64,000 bases of DNA from Panax quinquefolius (lineage: Eukaryota > Streptophyta > Magnoliopsida > Apiales > Araliaceae). Under the pieces are notes generated by a model. It saw only the letters and a list, made by a program, of their open reading frames with translations, searched no databases and was not told the DNA's origin. Both the position numbers and the translations under genes were made by a program. Location: the NCBI GenBank assembly GCA_020205615.1, contig CM035153.1, positions 77,196,471-77,260,470 on the forward strand, read 5' to 3'. The number at the start of each line of letters is the position of its first letter. Positions within the stretch are counted from its first letter, which is position 1. Shown here piece by piece: positions 1 through 10,469 of this stretch.

Positions 1-844
1 TTTGATTGTATCCATGTTTTGATCTTCATTCTTGAATTTTACTCCACTACGGTTTATTATGGAGTATTTTTGAACTTGGATTATCTAAAGTACGAATCCC
101 TAATCTTTGTCCTTTTATCTCAATGGATTCGTTCTTTAAAATATTTTTCATCATCCTTAGTCTTTACTGGTGATACTTGATGAATATCTTTGGCCCGTAG
201 TGCAAAGATGGACATGTGTTGAGATGAACACGACCAACTGTTGATACAAATGAATGTCTTTGGCCCATAAAGTAAAGATGAATATTTGTTTCAAGATGTA
301 TATTGATTGATGTTACAGGGATAAAATATTGATGATGGACTTTTAAATCATAGAAGACAGTAGATTTTATTCTCTACTAAACTCTTTTAATAAATTATTA
401 TTTCCATTGCGAATATTGATCTAAAACTTGTTGTCCATTATATTTTATCTGATTTGTTGAAGGCTAACGATAATTTGTTGTTCATTATCTTAGTCATAAT
501 ATTCTTTACTGGGTTAGTTGAGCTCACCCTTTTCTTTTTTGTTTTTATTTTTCTTCTCAGGAGGCGAGAATATAGCGGGACCTAGTCAGGGTATGGAATG
601 ATGGTTCTAGATAGTTGTTTTAGAAGTCCTCACTATTTTTGTAAAATAGTGTATCAATAATTGTAATGAGGACTTATTTGAGTGTGGATATTGTATAGAA
701 GACAATATTTGTATTCAAACTCACAGTATATGTGTTGCCGTATTTTGCATGACAATTGTAATAATAAAGTTGTAGTTATTTTCTGTACCATGTTTTTGGC
801 GACCCTAGATGCGTGATGTATACCTATTTTGGGGGCGTCACAAA
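1..844 (+). mobile_element. Tekay-like LTR, 3' part, cut by the window start
   Basis: This is the 3' part of an LTR that ends in GGGGGCGTCACA at 844. Its reverse complement matches the starts of the LTRs at 46610 and 59164 (TGTGACGCC, then a block around CATGGTACA and an AACTACAACTTTATTA block), so all three are one family. Read in the element's direction the LTR lies on the plus strand. The next bases (aagaagggtt) are not a primer-binding site but continue the 3' non-coding part of element B. It is therefore either a solo LTR or the 3' LTR of an element lying to the left. No gene is seen in it. Confidence 0.85.
183..285 (+). repeat. two stem-loop repeat units in the Tekay-like LTR
   Basis: Two copies of a unit built around ATCTTTG, a ten-base loop and CAAAGAT. 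The first copy (186-209) has a perfect 7-bp stem. The second (256-279) has a G and a T change in the stem. The same unit occurs in the LTRs at 47.8 kb and 59.7 kb with different copy numbers. Confidence 0.75.
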
Positions 845-924
845 GAAGGGTTGTATGTAGTGAAGGGTTAGAAAACCTTAAGTCACTGGTGATCCAAAAC
901 CAGGATGTTTGCTTGATGGTAACC

Positions 925-1830
925 TCAGACATAGTACCGTTTCACGGTGTCCAAGTTGATGAGCTGTGGAAATTCATCACCATCCATTTCCTATAATCTG
1001 AGAGCACCTTCTGCCAATACCTTCTTGACAACAAATGGGCCTTCCCAGTTTGGGGCAAATTTTTCTTTGGATTGATCTTGGTTGTCAATGATTTTTTTCA
1101 AAACCAAGTCATGTTATTTAAACTACTGTAGCCAGACTTTCCTGTTGTAGGATCTGGCGATCCTTTTTTGGTATAATTAACTATGGAAGATAGCCTTTGG
1201 TTACGCCTTTAAATGCATTAGAGACAACAGGTGATACCTATCTTGTAACCATTGGTCTTCATCCAAATTTGAGTGTCTATCAACACTCGAGGGATTCCAT
1301 TTCCACCTCTATAGGAAGCACTGCTTCCATCCCATAGGTTAATGAGTAGGGGGTTGCCCCAGTGGAAGTACGCATTGAAGTTCTGTAGGCTAATAGAGTC
1401 AGAGGCAACATGTCAGGCCATCCTTTGTGATTTGCGGACATCTTTTGCATGATCTTCTTGATGTTCTTATTAGCCGCTTCAACAACACCATTCATCTTTG
1501 GACGATAGATGACTGAGTTGAGGTGTTTGATGAAGAATTTACTGCATAACTCCTCCATCATTTTGTTGTTGAGGTTCTTAGCATTGTCTGAAATAATTAC
1601 CTCTGGTTGTCTATATCGACAAATGACATTATTTCTGATGAAACCAATGATGACTTCTTTGGTAACCCTGGGGAAGCAGGCTTCTTCTACCCACTTGGTG
1701 AAGTAGTAAATCATGGTGAAGATGAACTGATGCACATTATTGGCTTTGGGCATGATGGGCTCGATCCCATCCATTCCCTACATTGAGAAGGGCCAGGGTG
1801 AACTCATATTGTGGAGCTCCCTTGGAGGGG
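925..1830 (-). pseudogene. Ty3/gypsy integrase, core and C-terminus (element B)
   Basis: This is the DNA-joining enzyme of the retrotransposon, here only the catalytic core and C-terminal part. The core reads open from about 1774 down to 1280. It carries the first Asp (in MDGIEPI), the second Asp in ISDNAKN and the Glu in VVEAANK, so the D,D,E triad is present. Behind it come the conserved GATPYSLTYGMEAVLP block and the C-terminal GPFVV region. Near 1277 the frame breaks. The end is the stop at 925-927, matching the stop of element A at 32838. The zinc-binding N-terminus lies at 9611-9779 because element E is inserted between; removing E and one TSD copy restores one frame. It has decayed and cannot give a full protein. 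Confidence 0.85.
1826..1830. repeat. target-site duplication of element E, left copy (agggg)
   Basis: AGGGG here is repeated at 9606-9610 directly behind the second LTR of element E. The uninterrupted site exists in element A near 31947 (tccacgcccctccaaggg), which proves the insertion point. Confidence 0.95.
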
Positions 1831-3366
1831 TGATGAGTGGGATTTATACCCGTGAATCAGATACTTTATGACTTAAATAGTTGCATGATCTTGTAGATTT
1901 TATATAGTTATAGTGTTATTATGCTTAACTGATGCAATGCAGGGCTTATTAGGTCTTTCCCAAGCTTTCATGGACAAAACGGTCATTTTACATGTAGCCG
2001 CGCCGCGACGCCAATGCCCAGTTGATATCTCACGCCATGTAGTGGCCGAGCCCTCGCCCTTCTTGGCGATGTCATCATGGCTGCGATGCCACAGTTCCTT
2101 TATGGACTCATACTGCGTACGAGTCTCATCTCTTTGTGGATGACGTGGCGTTGCAGTGCCACCCATAGGTATATTGCCCACGCCGCAGTGCGAGCTCCAG
2201 TGCCCAGGCAGAGAATGCTTGATTTTGACCTAGCAAAGGAAGGAAACAAAGATATAAAAGGAAGGGAGCCTCTGCATCTCATATATGAGACATTATAGAT
2301 GATAATATAGCTTAGAATAGATTAGCTTATTTCTCTCTCTTCTTTTATACTTTCTCTCTCTAGTTCTTAGTTAATGTCTGTAAATATAGATTAGGGAGAA
2401 GTTTGGGTTTTCCTTGGGGTGACACGAGCAGTGAGCTACACGGATTGGAAAGCTTGATTTGAGCAGAATACTTGGAGATTGAAGGGCTTTTATAGAGTTT
2501 CTCTTATCCATTTATTTCCTCTGATTTTGTATTCCATAAATGTTGTCTTTATTGCTACTTATATTTTGTTCAATAACTATGAACTGAGTATTTGCTCTAA
2601 GGTTATAATGGAACTCTTTGTTATTTAAATCTACTGTCCCATCTCTTTGGTTGGCACCATATGATTTGGTTTAATATATTTATGCTTAATGATTCTTGCT
2701 AAGACATTAGTGATGATTTTGGTAATTTACATGATATTGAAAGAAAGATTGTAGATTTACACCGTAATATATTGGCATGTGATTATGGGTTTCGACTGCA
2801 TAAGTTGTGCGTAGAAAAGACATATATCTGTGCACCACGTGCGACCTATTTGAGAACTTATGCTTAAATCCTTGTTATGACTAATTCACATAGACATGTG
2901 TAGAATTGTATCTAGCTTAGATGTTCTTTTCTATTTTATTCCCTATCGGGTGGATCTAGAAAGGATATGTTTGTGCATACCTCGATAGAGGTGTATGAGC
3001 ACATGTGTGTTCTCGGTCGACAAATTGTCGTGACCATTAAGACCAAAGAGAGAAGGGTAGGAAGTTTGATGAAGCATAACACGCTAGGTGTTCGACAGAA
3101 TGCTTGTGTGGGGTGAAGTTGTAACCTTAGCTTATAATTCCTTCGATTACCATTCATTATCCATTTACTTGCTTTGATAATTAGCTATAACTAGACTAAT
3201 CACATTTCCATTTACTGCTGTTCGAATAAAACCTTAGCGATACAAAGTAGGTACTTGGTAAAAATTAGTGATAGTTTCTCGTGGGTTCGACACTTCCCTC
3301 ATCACTGTATTACTTGTTAGACTGCGTATACTTGTGCGTGTGTAGTGATCAGTTTTTCGACCAACA
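1831..3366 (+). repeat. 5' LTR of element E
   Basis: Starts TGATGAGTGGG and ends CGACCAACA; the matching copy is 8062-9605. The pair is very similar, with scattered substitutions concentrated in the GC-rich block around 1995-2170. That block holds CpG-rich motifs (gccgcgccgcgacgcca at about 1997) unlike the AT-rich rest. A 14-bp palindrome (tctcatatatgaga) lies at 2277-2290, just downstream of the TATA box. Confidence 0.95.
2251..2260 (+). promoter_or_regulatory. probable TATA box of element E
   Basis: GATATAAAAG in the LTR, with the twin at 8491-8498 in the second LTR. Position and sequence fit a Pol II TATA box, which would place transcription start near 2285. This is inferred from sequence only. 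Confidence 0.6.
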
Positions 3367-3370
3367 AGTT

Positions 3371-3390
3371 TTTGGCACCGTTGCCAGGGA
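3371..3390 (+). other. primer-binding site of element E (tRNA-Asp type)
   Basis: TTTGGCACCGTTGCCAGGGA begins four bases after the 5' LTR. It differs by two changes from the TTTGGCGCCGTTGCCGGGGA site known from Athila elements, where tRNA-Asp primes. Both changes are G to A. Confidence 0.85.
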
Positions 3391-3512
3391 ACTATTATTC
3401 TAATATTGTCCAATATTGATTTAAATCAATATAGTCTTAATTTGAACGTATATATATAAATATATTTCTTTTATTTGTTTGATCATCCTTTTTGTTTTTA
3501 AGTTTACAGGTT

Positions 3513-4357
3513 ATGGACGATCATTGTTATCAATGGCCTTATGAGAGAACGACACAACCAAGCTCGAAAGAAGGACTTGAGCAATTGCAATTTCAAATTG
3601 CAAACGTCTTGAGGTTTTCTGACAATCTTGAGTGTCAGTCCACTCAGAATGCCTACTATCAGGAATGAGCTGACATTGAACCGATCTCCTATCATCCAAA
3701 CTGTCAGGGTTATCCAAACTCTTGGGACTACAGTCAAGAACAATATCATGATCCGAATTACTTTTATCTAAATCAGTTTGACTATCAGTCTCCATCGCAA
3801 TATGAGGTGACGTCTTGACCCAATGAGAACTTTTCCGAGTCCTCAACACAAGAAGAAGAGAACAGGCTTGGAGAGCTTCTCACCAACTTTATTGAGAGAA
3901 ATGAGGTTCAGATGGTAAGCCAAGAAGCCTCATTGCAAAGCCTTGAAAATCAATTGGGGTAACTCGTTAATGCCATCTTGAATCCACTGCAAGGTAACCT
4001 ACCAGTCATAATTGATCTCGCACAGTTGTTGAGGGAGACGTCATGGGGCAAACTATCCAACCGGTGGAGTCTGAAGTTGGAGACAAAAGGATAAACAGTG
4101 GTTGTATAGTCAAAACTGATCAACAACCAGACACCACACTCACGACTGTGGAAACCCTGGAGTGCCCGCTAGCGCACAAAGAACGCTTTCAAATTGACGA
4201 ACAAGGTGAATTAGTGGATAATTCCAGTGGTGAAAGATTCTTCGTGCCGATGGGTGAAGGAAAGGAGAATGGCCAATCATCCATGTTGACCAAAAATTTA
4301 GAGGAATTGACGAATAGGCGGCATGAAATGGTCATTTTCGCTTATGAGCCAGATTGA
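3513..4357 (+). pseudogene. decayed gag-like remnant of element E
   Basis: From an ATG at 3513 one frame can be followed through in-frame stops at 3666, 3816 and 3960. After about 4040 it continues in another frame to 4357. The part around 3860-3960 encodes a stretch like LLTNFIERNEVQMVSQEASL followed by SLENQLG. That resembles the region in Athila-type Gag proteins where a run of the form SLxxLExQxGQLA occurs. Other domains are not recognisable. It is a broken remnant; the assignment rests on this short resemblance and on its place right behind the PBS. Confidence 0.5.
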
Positions 4358-5431
4358 GTGACATCGGTACAGTCAAGCCGACGACTTTAAAACAAGCACT
4401 TGGTGGGGAGGCACCCCCATCTCAGTATCAAATTCTATCTATTTTTCTTTATTATGTCTATTTTATATTTAGTCTTTTCGCTTTTGTTTGTTAACATTGC
4501 TGCAAGTTAATTCTAATCTCATATGCATTGTTTTTGTGGCTACATAATGCATACATCATGTTCTTCTTTTATGTTACTACTGTATATATGATAGTATAAT
4601 TAAACTAGTTATCCTGTGGGTTATATTACATATATATAGTTATTATTATAAGTGCTAATACATGGATTGGTTCATGCAGGGAAGACTCTGATTCAAGGAT
4701 GGCGTCGCGGCGCCAGTAAATAAACTGGATTTCGCGTCGCAGCGCCATGTAACAATGGGAAGGCCGCACCGCGACGCCACTACTGAGTCCAACATACTTC
4801 TAATTTGAGCCGCATCGCCAACAACCAAAGGGAAGGCTGCGCCGCAGTGCCACAAGCAAAATTTTGTTTTAAAAAATAGATCAAGACCAACAATCAGGCC
4901 ACTACGCCCCTATTCTTTCTCGGCAGTTTCACAGCCTCAGCACCATATAGCCCAAGCAACCCATCCGTGCCCTATCCCAACACCATAGCAGTCGATCACG
5001 ATGAACAACGCCCCCCACACAAGCACGACCTCTCAGTATATACAGCCAATTTCTGCTCCAAGTTTACCAACACACGAAGTGGGCTTCAAATCAATCGCAC
5101 TGCTAGGGTTGTCCACCAAGGTATTTTGGGGGTTTTCATTCTATCAGAAACAGTAATAGGTAATTATTGTTATTGTTTTGGTTGGTTTTCCTCTGGTGAT
5201 TTGGGTGATTTCCACTGACAGAAATTGGGTTAGAGCACTCACAAGTAAAGGTTGTCCAAGTTTAGTTTTCAGAGTGCACTCTAGGTGTTCGAGAAATTGT
5301 CTGAACCAAATAGTTGACTGCATTGGGCTGTTTTGACATTGGAAATTGTTGGGGTTTATTTGGCCTAAGTTTGGGGGAATTTTGGCACTACTTAGGTACT
5401 ATTTTTGAGCTATACCAACTGAAATTCTGAC
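4358..5431 (+). other. non-coding stretch of element E with GC-rich motif cluster
   Basis: No convincing gene. At 4694-4860 four or five copies of a CpG-rich motif of about 14 bp occur in both orientations (ggcgtcgcggcgcc, gccgcaccgcgacgcc, gctgcgccgcagtgcc). The same motif occurs in the LTR near 1997, so LTR and interior share it. The remainder is ordinary AT-rich sequence leading to the ORF at 5432. Confidence 0.6.
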
Positions 5432-6622
5432 ATGGCACAAGAGAGGCAACACCTTAGTATGGGAGGATCATCGTCCGCAGCACCACCAACGACTTGGGAC
5501 AACACCAAGTTCATCAATGAGGAGGCCTAGAAAAGGTATAAAAGCTCCTTTACCACGCGAAATTTGATTCCTGAGAGGGGGTTCAGGCCGGACAAGAAGG
5601 ATGGTGAGCTAACCACCATGATACTTGAACATAACTGGGTGCATTTCACAAAACCACCCGGGTCAGCTATTGTATCTGTGGTTCGGGAGTTTTATGTAAA
5701 CGCCAATTTCGAAGGTCTCGCTGTTGTCCAAGTTAGGGGGAAGTTAGTGGCGTTTGGTAGTCAGACCATCAATGCATTGTTCACGACACCCAACTATGAA
5801 GTCAAGGATTATATGGAGTCGAGACTCCGCAGCTATGACCTCAAGGATATTATTAGGTGGCTCTACAAGCCCAGGACTACATGGAAGATGAATGACTACA
5901 CGGGTGAAAAAACCAGTTTCTCGTCTTTAACACTCAAGCACTATGGGAAGGCGTGGTTTAGCTTTATTTGTGCCAACATGATTCCGACCCGTCACTTGAG
6001 CGACATGACTAAGGATAGGGTGATTCTATTATTCGCCATTATCACGGGTCTGCATGTGGATATTGGAGTTCTTATTCACGAGTCAATTCTGAAGGCAATC
6101 AAGAGTATTGTTGCTGCAGAACTTCCACATCCATCATTGATCACCCGCTTATTCAAACAAATAGGTATTCAGTGGGGGCCAGATGAGATAGCCTTGCAAC
6201 CCATGGAAGTCATTGACCATCCAACCATCGCCTACTACAATGTGTGGGAAGGGGCAGAGTCTCATGTCAGAGGCAAAGGATATGGGCCACCTATTGTGCC
6301 ACCTCCCACAGCAGAGGCTGAGCCCTCGCAGCCTCCAGACGCAGGCCTAACTGCACAGGGACTACTGACAGACATCATGGCATTCCTCATCTTGTTGCAT
6401 CAAAAGCACGACGCCGAGGCTTGGAGGCAGCAGAGGCACATTGCAACAGTGGTGCAGAGGAATGACATAGCTATGCAGTACCAGGTTGAGCTGGTGAACA
6501 CGATGCAGAGTATATACACCGACTATTGTGGCGAGAAAGCTAAGTTCATGCCATACCAGTTTCCAGAGCCTCCTGTCTTCCCACCATACCCTCCACCATT
6601 ACCACCCGCCGAAGCTGATTAG
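5432..6622 (+). pseudogene. plant-transposon ORF (Transposase_32-like, PF20167 type) with one stop
   Basis: An ATG at 5432 opens a frame that runs to 6622 (about 396 codons), interrupted only by a TAG at 5528-5530. Downstream of that stop 352 codons are open from 5564. The segment REFYVNANFEGLAVVQVRGK followed by INALFTTPNY, and later the CANMIPTRHLSDMTKDRV stretch, resembles the uncharacterised 'putative plant transposon protein' domain common in plant repeats. The C-terminus is rich in Pro and Glu/Ala and looks disordered. No catalytic motif is known for this domain, so no function is claimed. It is the best preserved ORF of the element, in the place where autonomous elements carry pol. The domain name is from memory and a profile search should confirm it. 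Confidence 0.6.
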
Positions 6623-8061
6623 GACGATGCTGATGCCGAGTGAACAATCTTTAGGGAAGCCCTCTTATATAAATTGTTGTATGTTTAACAATGAGGGCAT
6701 TACTCACCTTAAGTTTGGGGGTGTTAGGGCCTATTATCTTGTTATTTCTGTCTAATGCCATGTTAGGTTACATATTTTAGTACTTTACTTTTGTTTATTT
6801 GCAGTATTATGGTGCAGTCATTTTGAACTACGAGATTATGTTTTGAATTGTTATTATTATGGATGCCATGAACTGTTTTTGGTTATTAGTTATTAATGCC
6901 TTGATTATAATTAGCATGTTTGTGGTTTATAGCCATCTTTTTGGGGCTTATATAGATTTATATGCTTGTGCCATGTTAATGGCCTTTTTACCCTATTTTG
7001 AGCTACTATTAAGCAAGGGTGTTATATACATTATTAATTTTTGATTGTGGCTAATGACAAGTGCCAAATGATTTTGCCTCTCTTAGAGTCTTGTCAAATA
7101 TGCATGAACTAGGGGTTTGTTAGTTGATAAGTTGAGACTGTTATTGATCCGTCCTTCTAGCAAGCACTGACCAACTGTGTTAACTAGTTATTTTTCGAAT
7201 TTAGTTCGCGTGTTTATTGCTTTGAGAGTTGTTCACTCTTATAAACTTTCATTTTTACAAGGTAATAAAAGACTTAGACGTTTATACAGTTTTGGATCTT
7301 GGATTCTGGCATGTTGACATATAAAAAAAATAATAAAAAAATAATAATAAAAAAAGTAATTAGAATAAAAAGAACTGAAGATTGAATATCGAAAGTCTTG
7401 CGGTGGGTCGAGATGGAGCGTAAAACGCACTCACCCATAAACGTAGGACCGATATTGAGATGGAGCATAAAATGCACTTGCCTAATAATCTTCGATTTTC
7501 GTAAAGTCTAATCTGGCTTATGTTGATTATATGGCCTTTGCTGCTCGATTTACTAAATTCTTAGGGTTGTTCTACACTTAGTGCCCTTAAGTCGTCTGGC
7601 TTGGGAGTCACTGATCAAAAGCTCATTAATGGGTAGTTCTGATTAGCCTAAGGTAATTAAGGACTGTCCGAGTTCGATTTTACTGTCTTCATGTTAGAGT
7701 CTTTTGATCCTTTCTTGCACTTGTGTCTTATTCTTAATGCTTGTTGAATGTTTAAGTTATGGAGTGTGCATATTAGTATTAACAATAGACTGTGTGAACT
7801 TATTTTAGCCATGATTAGTTAGGACGGTTGGTCTCCACACACCCACATAGAATGGATCGAATACAGTCTTATGCTTGAAATAGAATGAACCCTTACCCAT
7901 GTCTGTGTTTGCCTTGTTCTCTGGGAGTAGCTATGATTGAGATTTGTAGCCACGATGCTAGCATATAGTTTTATATTTCTTTCGCGTGTTAATTTACTAC
8001 TGTTATTTCTGTGTTAGACAGTTTGCTCAAGGACAAGCAAAAACTTAAGTTTAGGGGTATT
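6623..8061 (+). other. 3' non-coding region of element E with polypurine tract
   Basis: No gene seen. At 6711-6724 stands AAGTTTGGGGGTGTT, which looks like a second polypurine tract. The one bordering the 3' LTR (8046-8061, aagtttaggggtatt) is its close relative. A poly-A/TAATAA stretch lies at 7321-7370. At 7408-7475 a unit GAGATGGAGCRTAAAAYGCAC occurs twice, each able to form a small hairpin (gcgt..acgc and gcat..atgc). Confidence 0.6.
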
Positions 8062-9605
8062 TGATGAGTGGGATTTATACCCGCGAATCGGATACTTTAT
8101 GACTTAAATAGTTGCCTGATCTTGTAGATTTTATATAGTTTAATATGGTTCTAGTGTTATTATGCTTAACTGATGCAATACAGGGCTTATTAGGTCTTTC
8201 CCAAGCTTTCAGGGCTAAAACGGTCATTTTGCATGTAGCTGCGCCACGGCGCCAATGCCTAGTTGATATCACGGGCCGCAGCGCGAGTCCCTGGTCCTTG
8301 CTGATGTCATCATGGCGCTGCAACGCCACAGTTCCTTCATGGACTCGCGCTGTAGTGTGAGCTCCTATCTTTTTGTGGATGACGTGGTACTGCAGCACCA
8401 CCCATAGGTCTATTGCCCGCACCACAGCACGAGCTCCGGTGCCCAGGCAGAGAATGCTTGATTTTGACCTAGCAAAGGAAGGAAATAGAGATATAAAAGG
8501 AAGGGAGCCTATGCATCTCATATATGAGACATTATAGATGATAATATAGCTTAGAATAGATTAGCTTAGTTCTCTCTCTTCTTTTGTACTTTCTCTCTCT
8601 AGTTCTTAGTTAATGTCTATAAATATAGATTATGGAGAAGTTTGGGTTTTCCTTGGAGCAACACGAGTAGTGAGCTACACGGATTGGAAAGCTTGATTTG
8701 AGCAGAATGCTTGGAGATTGAAGGGCTTTGACAGAGTTTCTCTTATCCATTTATTTCCTCTGATTTTGTATTCCATAAATGTTGTCTTTATTGCCACTTA
8801 TATTTTGTTCAATAGCTATGAAGTGAGTATTTGCTCTAAGGTTATAATGGAACCCTTTGTTATTTAAATCGATTATCTTATCTCTTTGGTTGGCACCATA
8901 TGATTTGGTTTAATATATTTATGCTTAATGATTCTCGCTAAGACATTAATGATGATTTTGGTAATTTACATGATATTGAATGAAGGATTGTTGATTTACA
9001 CCGTAATATATTGGCATGTGATTATGGGTTTCGACTGCATAAGTTGTGCGTAGAATAGACATATATCTGTGTGCCACGTGCGACCTATTTAAGAACTTAT
9101 GCTTAAATCCTTGTTATGATTAATTCGCATAGACATGTGTAGGATTGTATCTAGCTTGGACGTTCTTTTCTTTTCTATTCCCTATCAGGTGGATCTGGAA
9201 AGGATATATTTGTGCATATCGCAACAGAGGTGTATGAGAACCTATATGTTCTCGGTCGATAAATTGTTGTGACCATTAAGACCATAGAGAGAAGGGTAGG
9301 AAGTTTGATGAAGCATAACACGCCAGGTGTTCAATAGAATGCCTGTGTGGGGTGAAGTTGTAACCTTAGCTTGTAATTCCTTCGATTACCATTCGTTATT
9401 CATTTACTTGCTTTGATAATTAGTTATAACTAGACTAATCACATTTCCATTTACTGCTGTTCGAATAAGACCTTAGCGATGCAAATTCGGTACTTGGTAA
9501 AAATTAGTAATAGTTCCTCATGGGTTTGACACTTTCCTTATCACTGTATTTCTTGTTAGACCGCATATAGTTGCGCATGTTTAGTGATCAGTTTTCTGAC
9601 CAACA
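8062..9605 (+). repeat. 3' LTR of element E
   Basis: Starts TGATGAGTGGG and ends CTGACCAACA; it pairs with 1831-3366. It has its own TATA box at 8491-8498. Confidence 0.95.
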
Positions 9606-9610
9606 AGGGG
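9606..9610. repeat. target-site duplication of element E, right copy (agggg)
   Basis: Second copy of the 5-bp duplication; see 1826-1830. From here the minus-strand reading frame of element B resumes. Confidence 0.95.
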
Positions 9611-10469
9611 CATGGATAGCATTCCCATGAATTTGGCATTGATAACATCTCTTGACGTGATCATCACAGTCAGCTTTGAGAGAGAGCCAGTAATGCCCTG
9701 TTCTGAGGATCTTTTTGACAAGTAGAGGGCCGCTCATGTGTGGGCCACATACTCCACCATGGATTTCATCCATGAGCCTCTAAGCTTGGTCCTTGTACAG
9801 ACATCTGAGGAGACCTAATCCTGCATCTCTTTTGATGAGTGCATCTCCGCTCAGGTAGAATTTCATAGCCATTCGATTGATCCGTTTTTTCTCAGCAGAA
9901 CTCGCCTTAGCGGGTGTAGATCCATCTCGTAGATACTCCTTGATGTGCTGATACTAAGGGTGCTGGATGGGAGGTAGCTCACCCGATACTTCTCCAATGT
10001 AATTCCCATAGACTGGAGTCTTTTGTAGGGTAAATGTGATGTTTGGCATGTTTTCCTTGTCAGATATGTTGATCAAGGAGGCCAAAGTTGCTAGCACATC
10101 CGCAAAGTCATTCTTATTCTAAGGAATGTGTAGGAAGGTTATTTCTTCAAACTCCGAAGCAATCTGGATAACCTGTCGATGGTAAGTCAGCAAATGTAGT
10201 TCTTTGGTGTGATAGATTCTGGTGGTTTATCTGATTACCAATTCGAAATCTCCAAAGACAGTTAATCATCTGCTACCCATTGATTGGGCAAGTTTTAGCC
10301 CCATGATACAGCTTTCATACTCAGCTGTGTTGTTGGTGCTGATAAATTGTAATTTAACGATGAAGGGATACTGCTCCCCCGTAATGGCTACTAGAATTGC
10401 TCTAGCCCTAGAACCTTTTATATTTACAGCTCCATCAAAATACATCTTCCATGACTGGTGTGTATCGTA
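9611..10469 (-). pseudogene. second (archaeal-type) RNase H and integrase zinc finger (element B)
   Basis: Middle part of the element B polyprotein, in one frame with the RT part upstream. Reading down from 10469: an archaeal-type RNase H with the acidic residues in YFDG, NNTAEYE (near 10325) and VFGD, then a linker. Next is the HHCC integrase zinc finger (around MDEIHGGVCGPHMSG with later C..C in CYQCQIHG, 9615-9773). A second RNase H between the RT-linked one and integrase is characteristic of the Tat lineage. In-frame stops stand at 10470, 10266, 10227, 10119, 9954 and 9780. Element E interrupts the frame right after the zinc finger. Confidence 0.8.

Larger units (their letters stand above)
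845..1830 (-). mobile_element. element B (Tat lineage), 3' internal fragment
   Basis: This is the 3' end of the internal region of element B: the integrase C-terminus (925 upward) and about 80 bp of 3' non-coding sequence. It aligns with the end of element A around 31960-32910. It is cut on the left by the Tekay-like LTR and on the right by element E. The rest of B continues at 9606-12387 and 51972-56593. Confidence 0.85.
1831..9605 (+). mobile_element. element E: non-autonomous Athila-like LTR retrotransposon
   Basis: A complete 7.8 kb element with two LTRs of about 1.54 kb, a primer-binding site typical of Athila elements, a 5-bp TSD (agggg) and a polypurine stretch before the 3' LTR. The 4.7 kb interior holds a decayed gag remnant and one larger ORF with no pol domains: I see no protease, RT, RNase H or integrase. 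It must have moved with proteins supplied in trans. It sits inside the integrase gene of element B, on the opposite strand. Confidence 0.9.

Noticed and set aside
654..932. 92-codon minus-strand frame
   Set aside because: It spans the junction of the Tekay-like LTR and element B and is out of frame with the integrase; a chance frame.
3504..3849. minus-strand frames of 81 and 112 codons
   Set aside because: They are opposite to the gag-like remnant of element E and have no recognisable content.
7408..7475. covariation in the two GAGATGGAGC units of element E
   Set aside because: The only arm difference (gcgt/acgc versus gcat/atgc) is explained by loss of two CpG sites through deamination, so it is no evidence for selected pairing.
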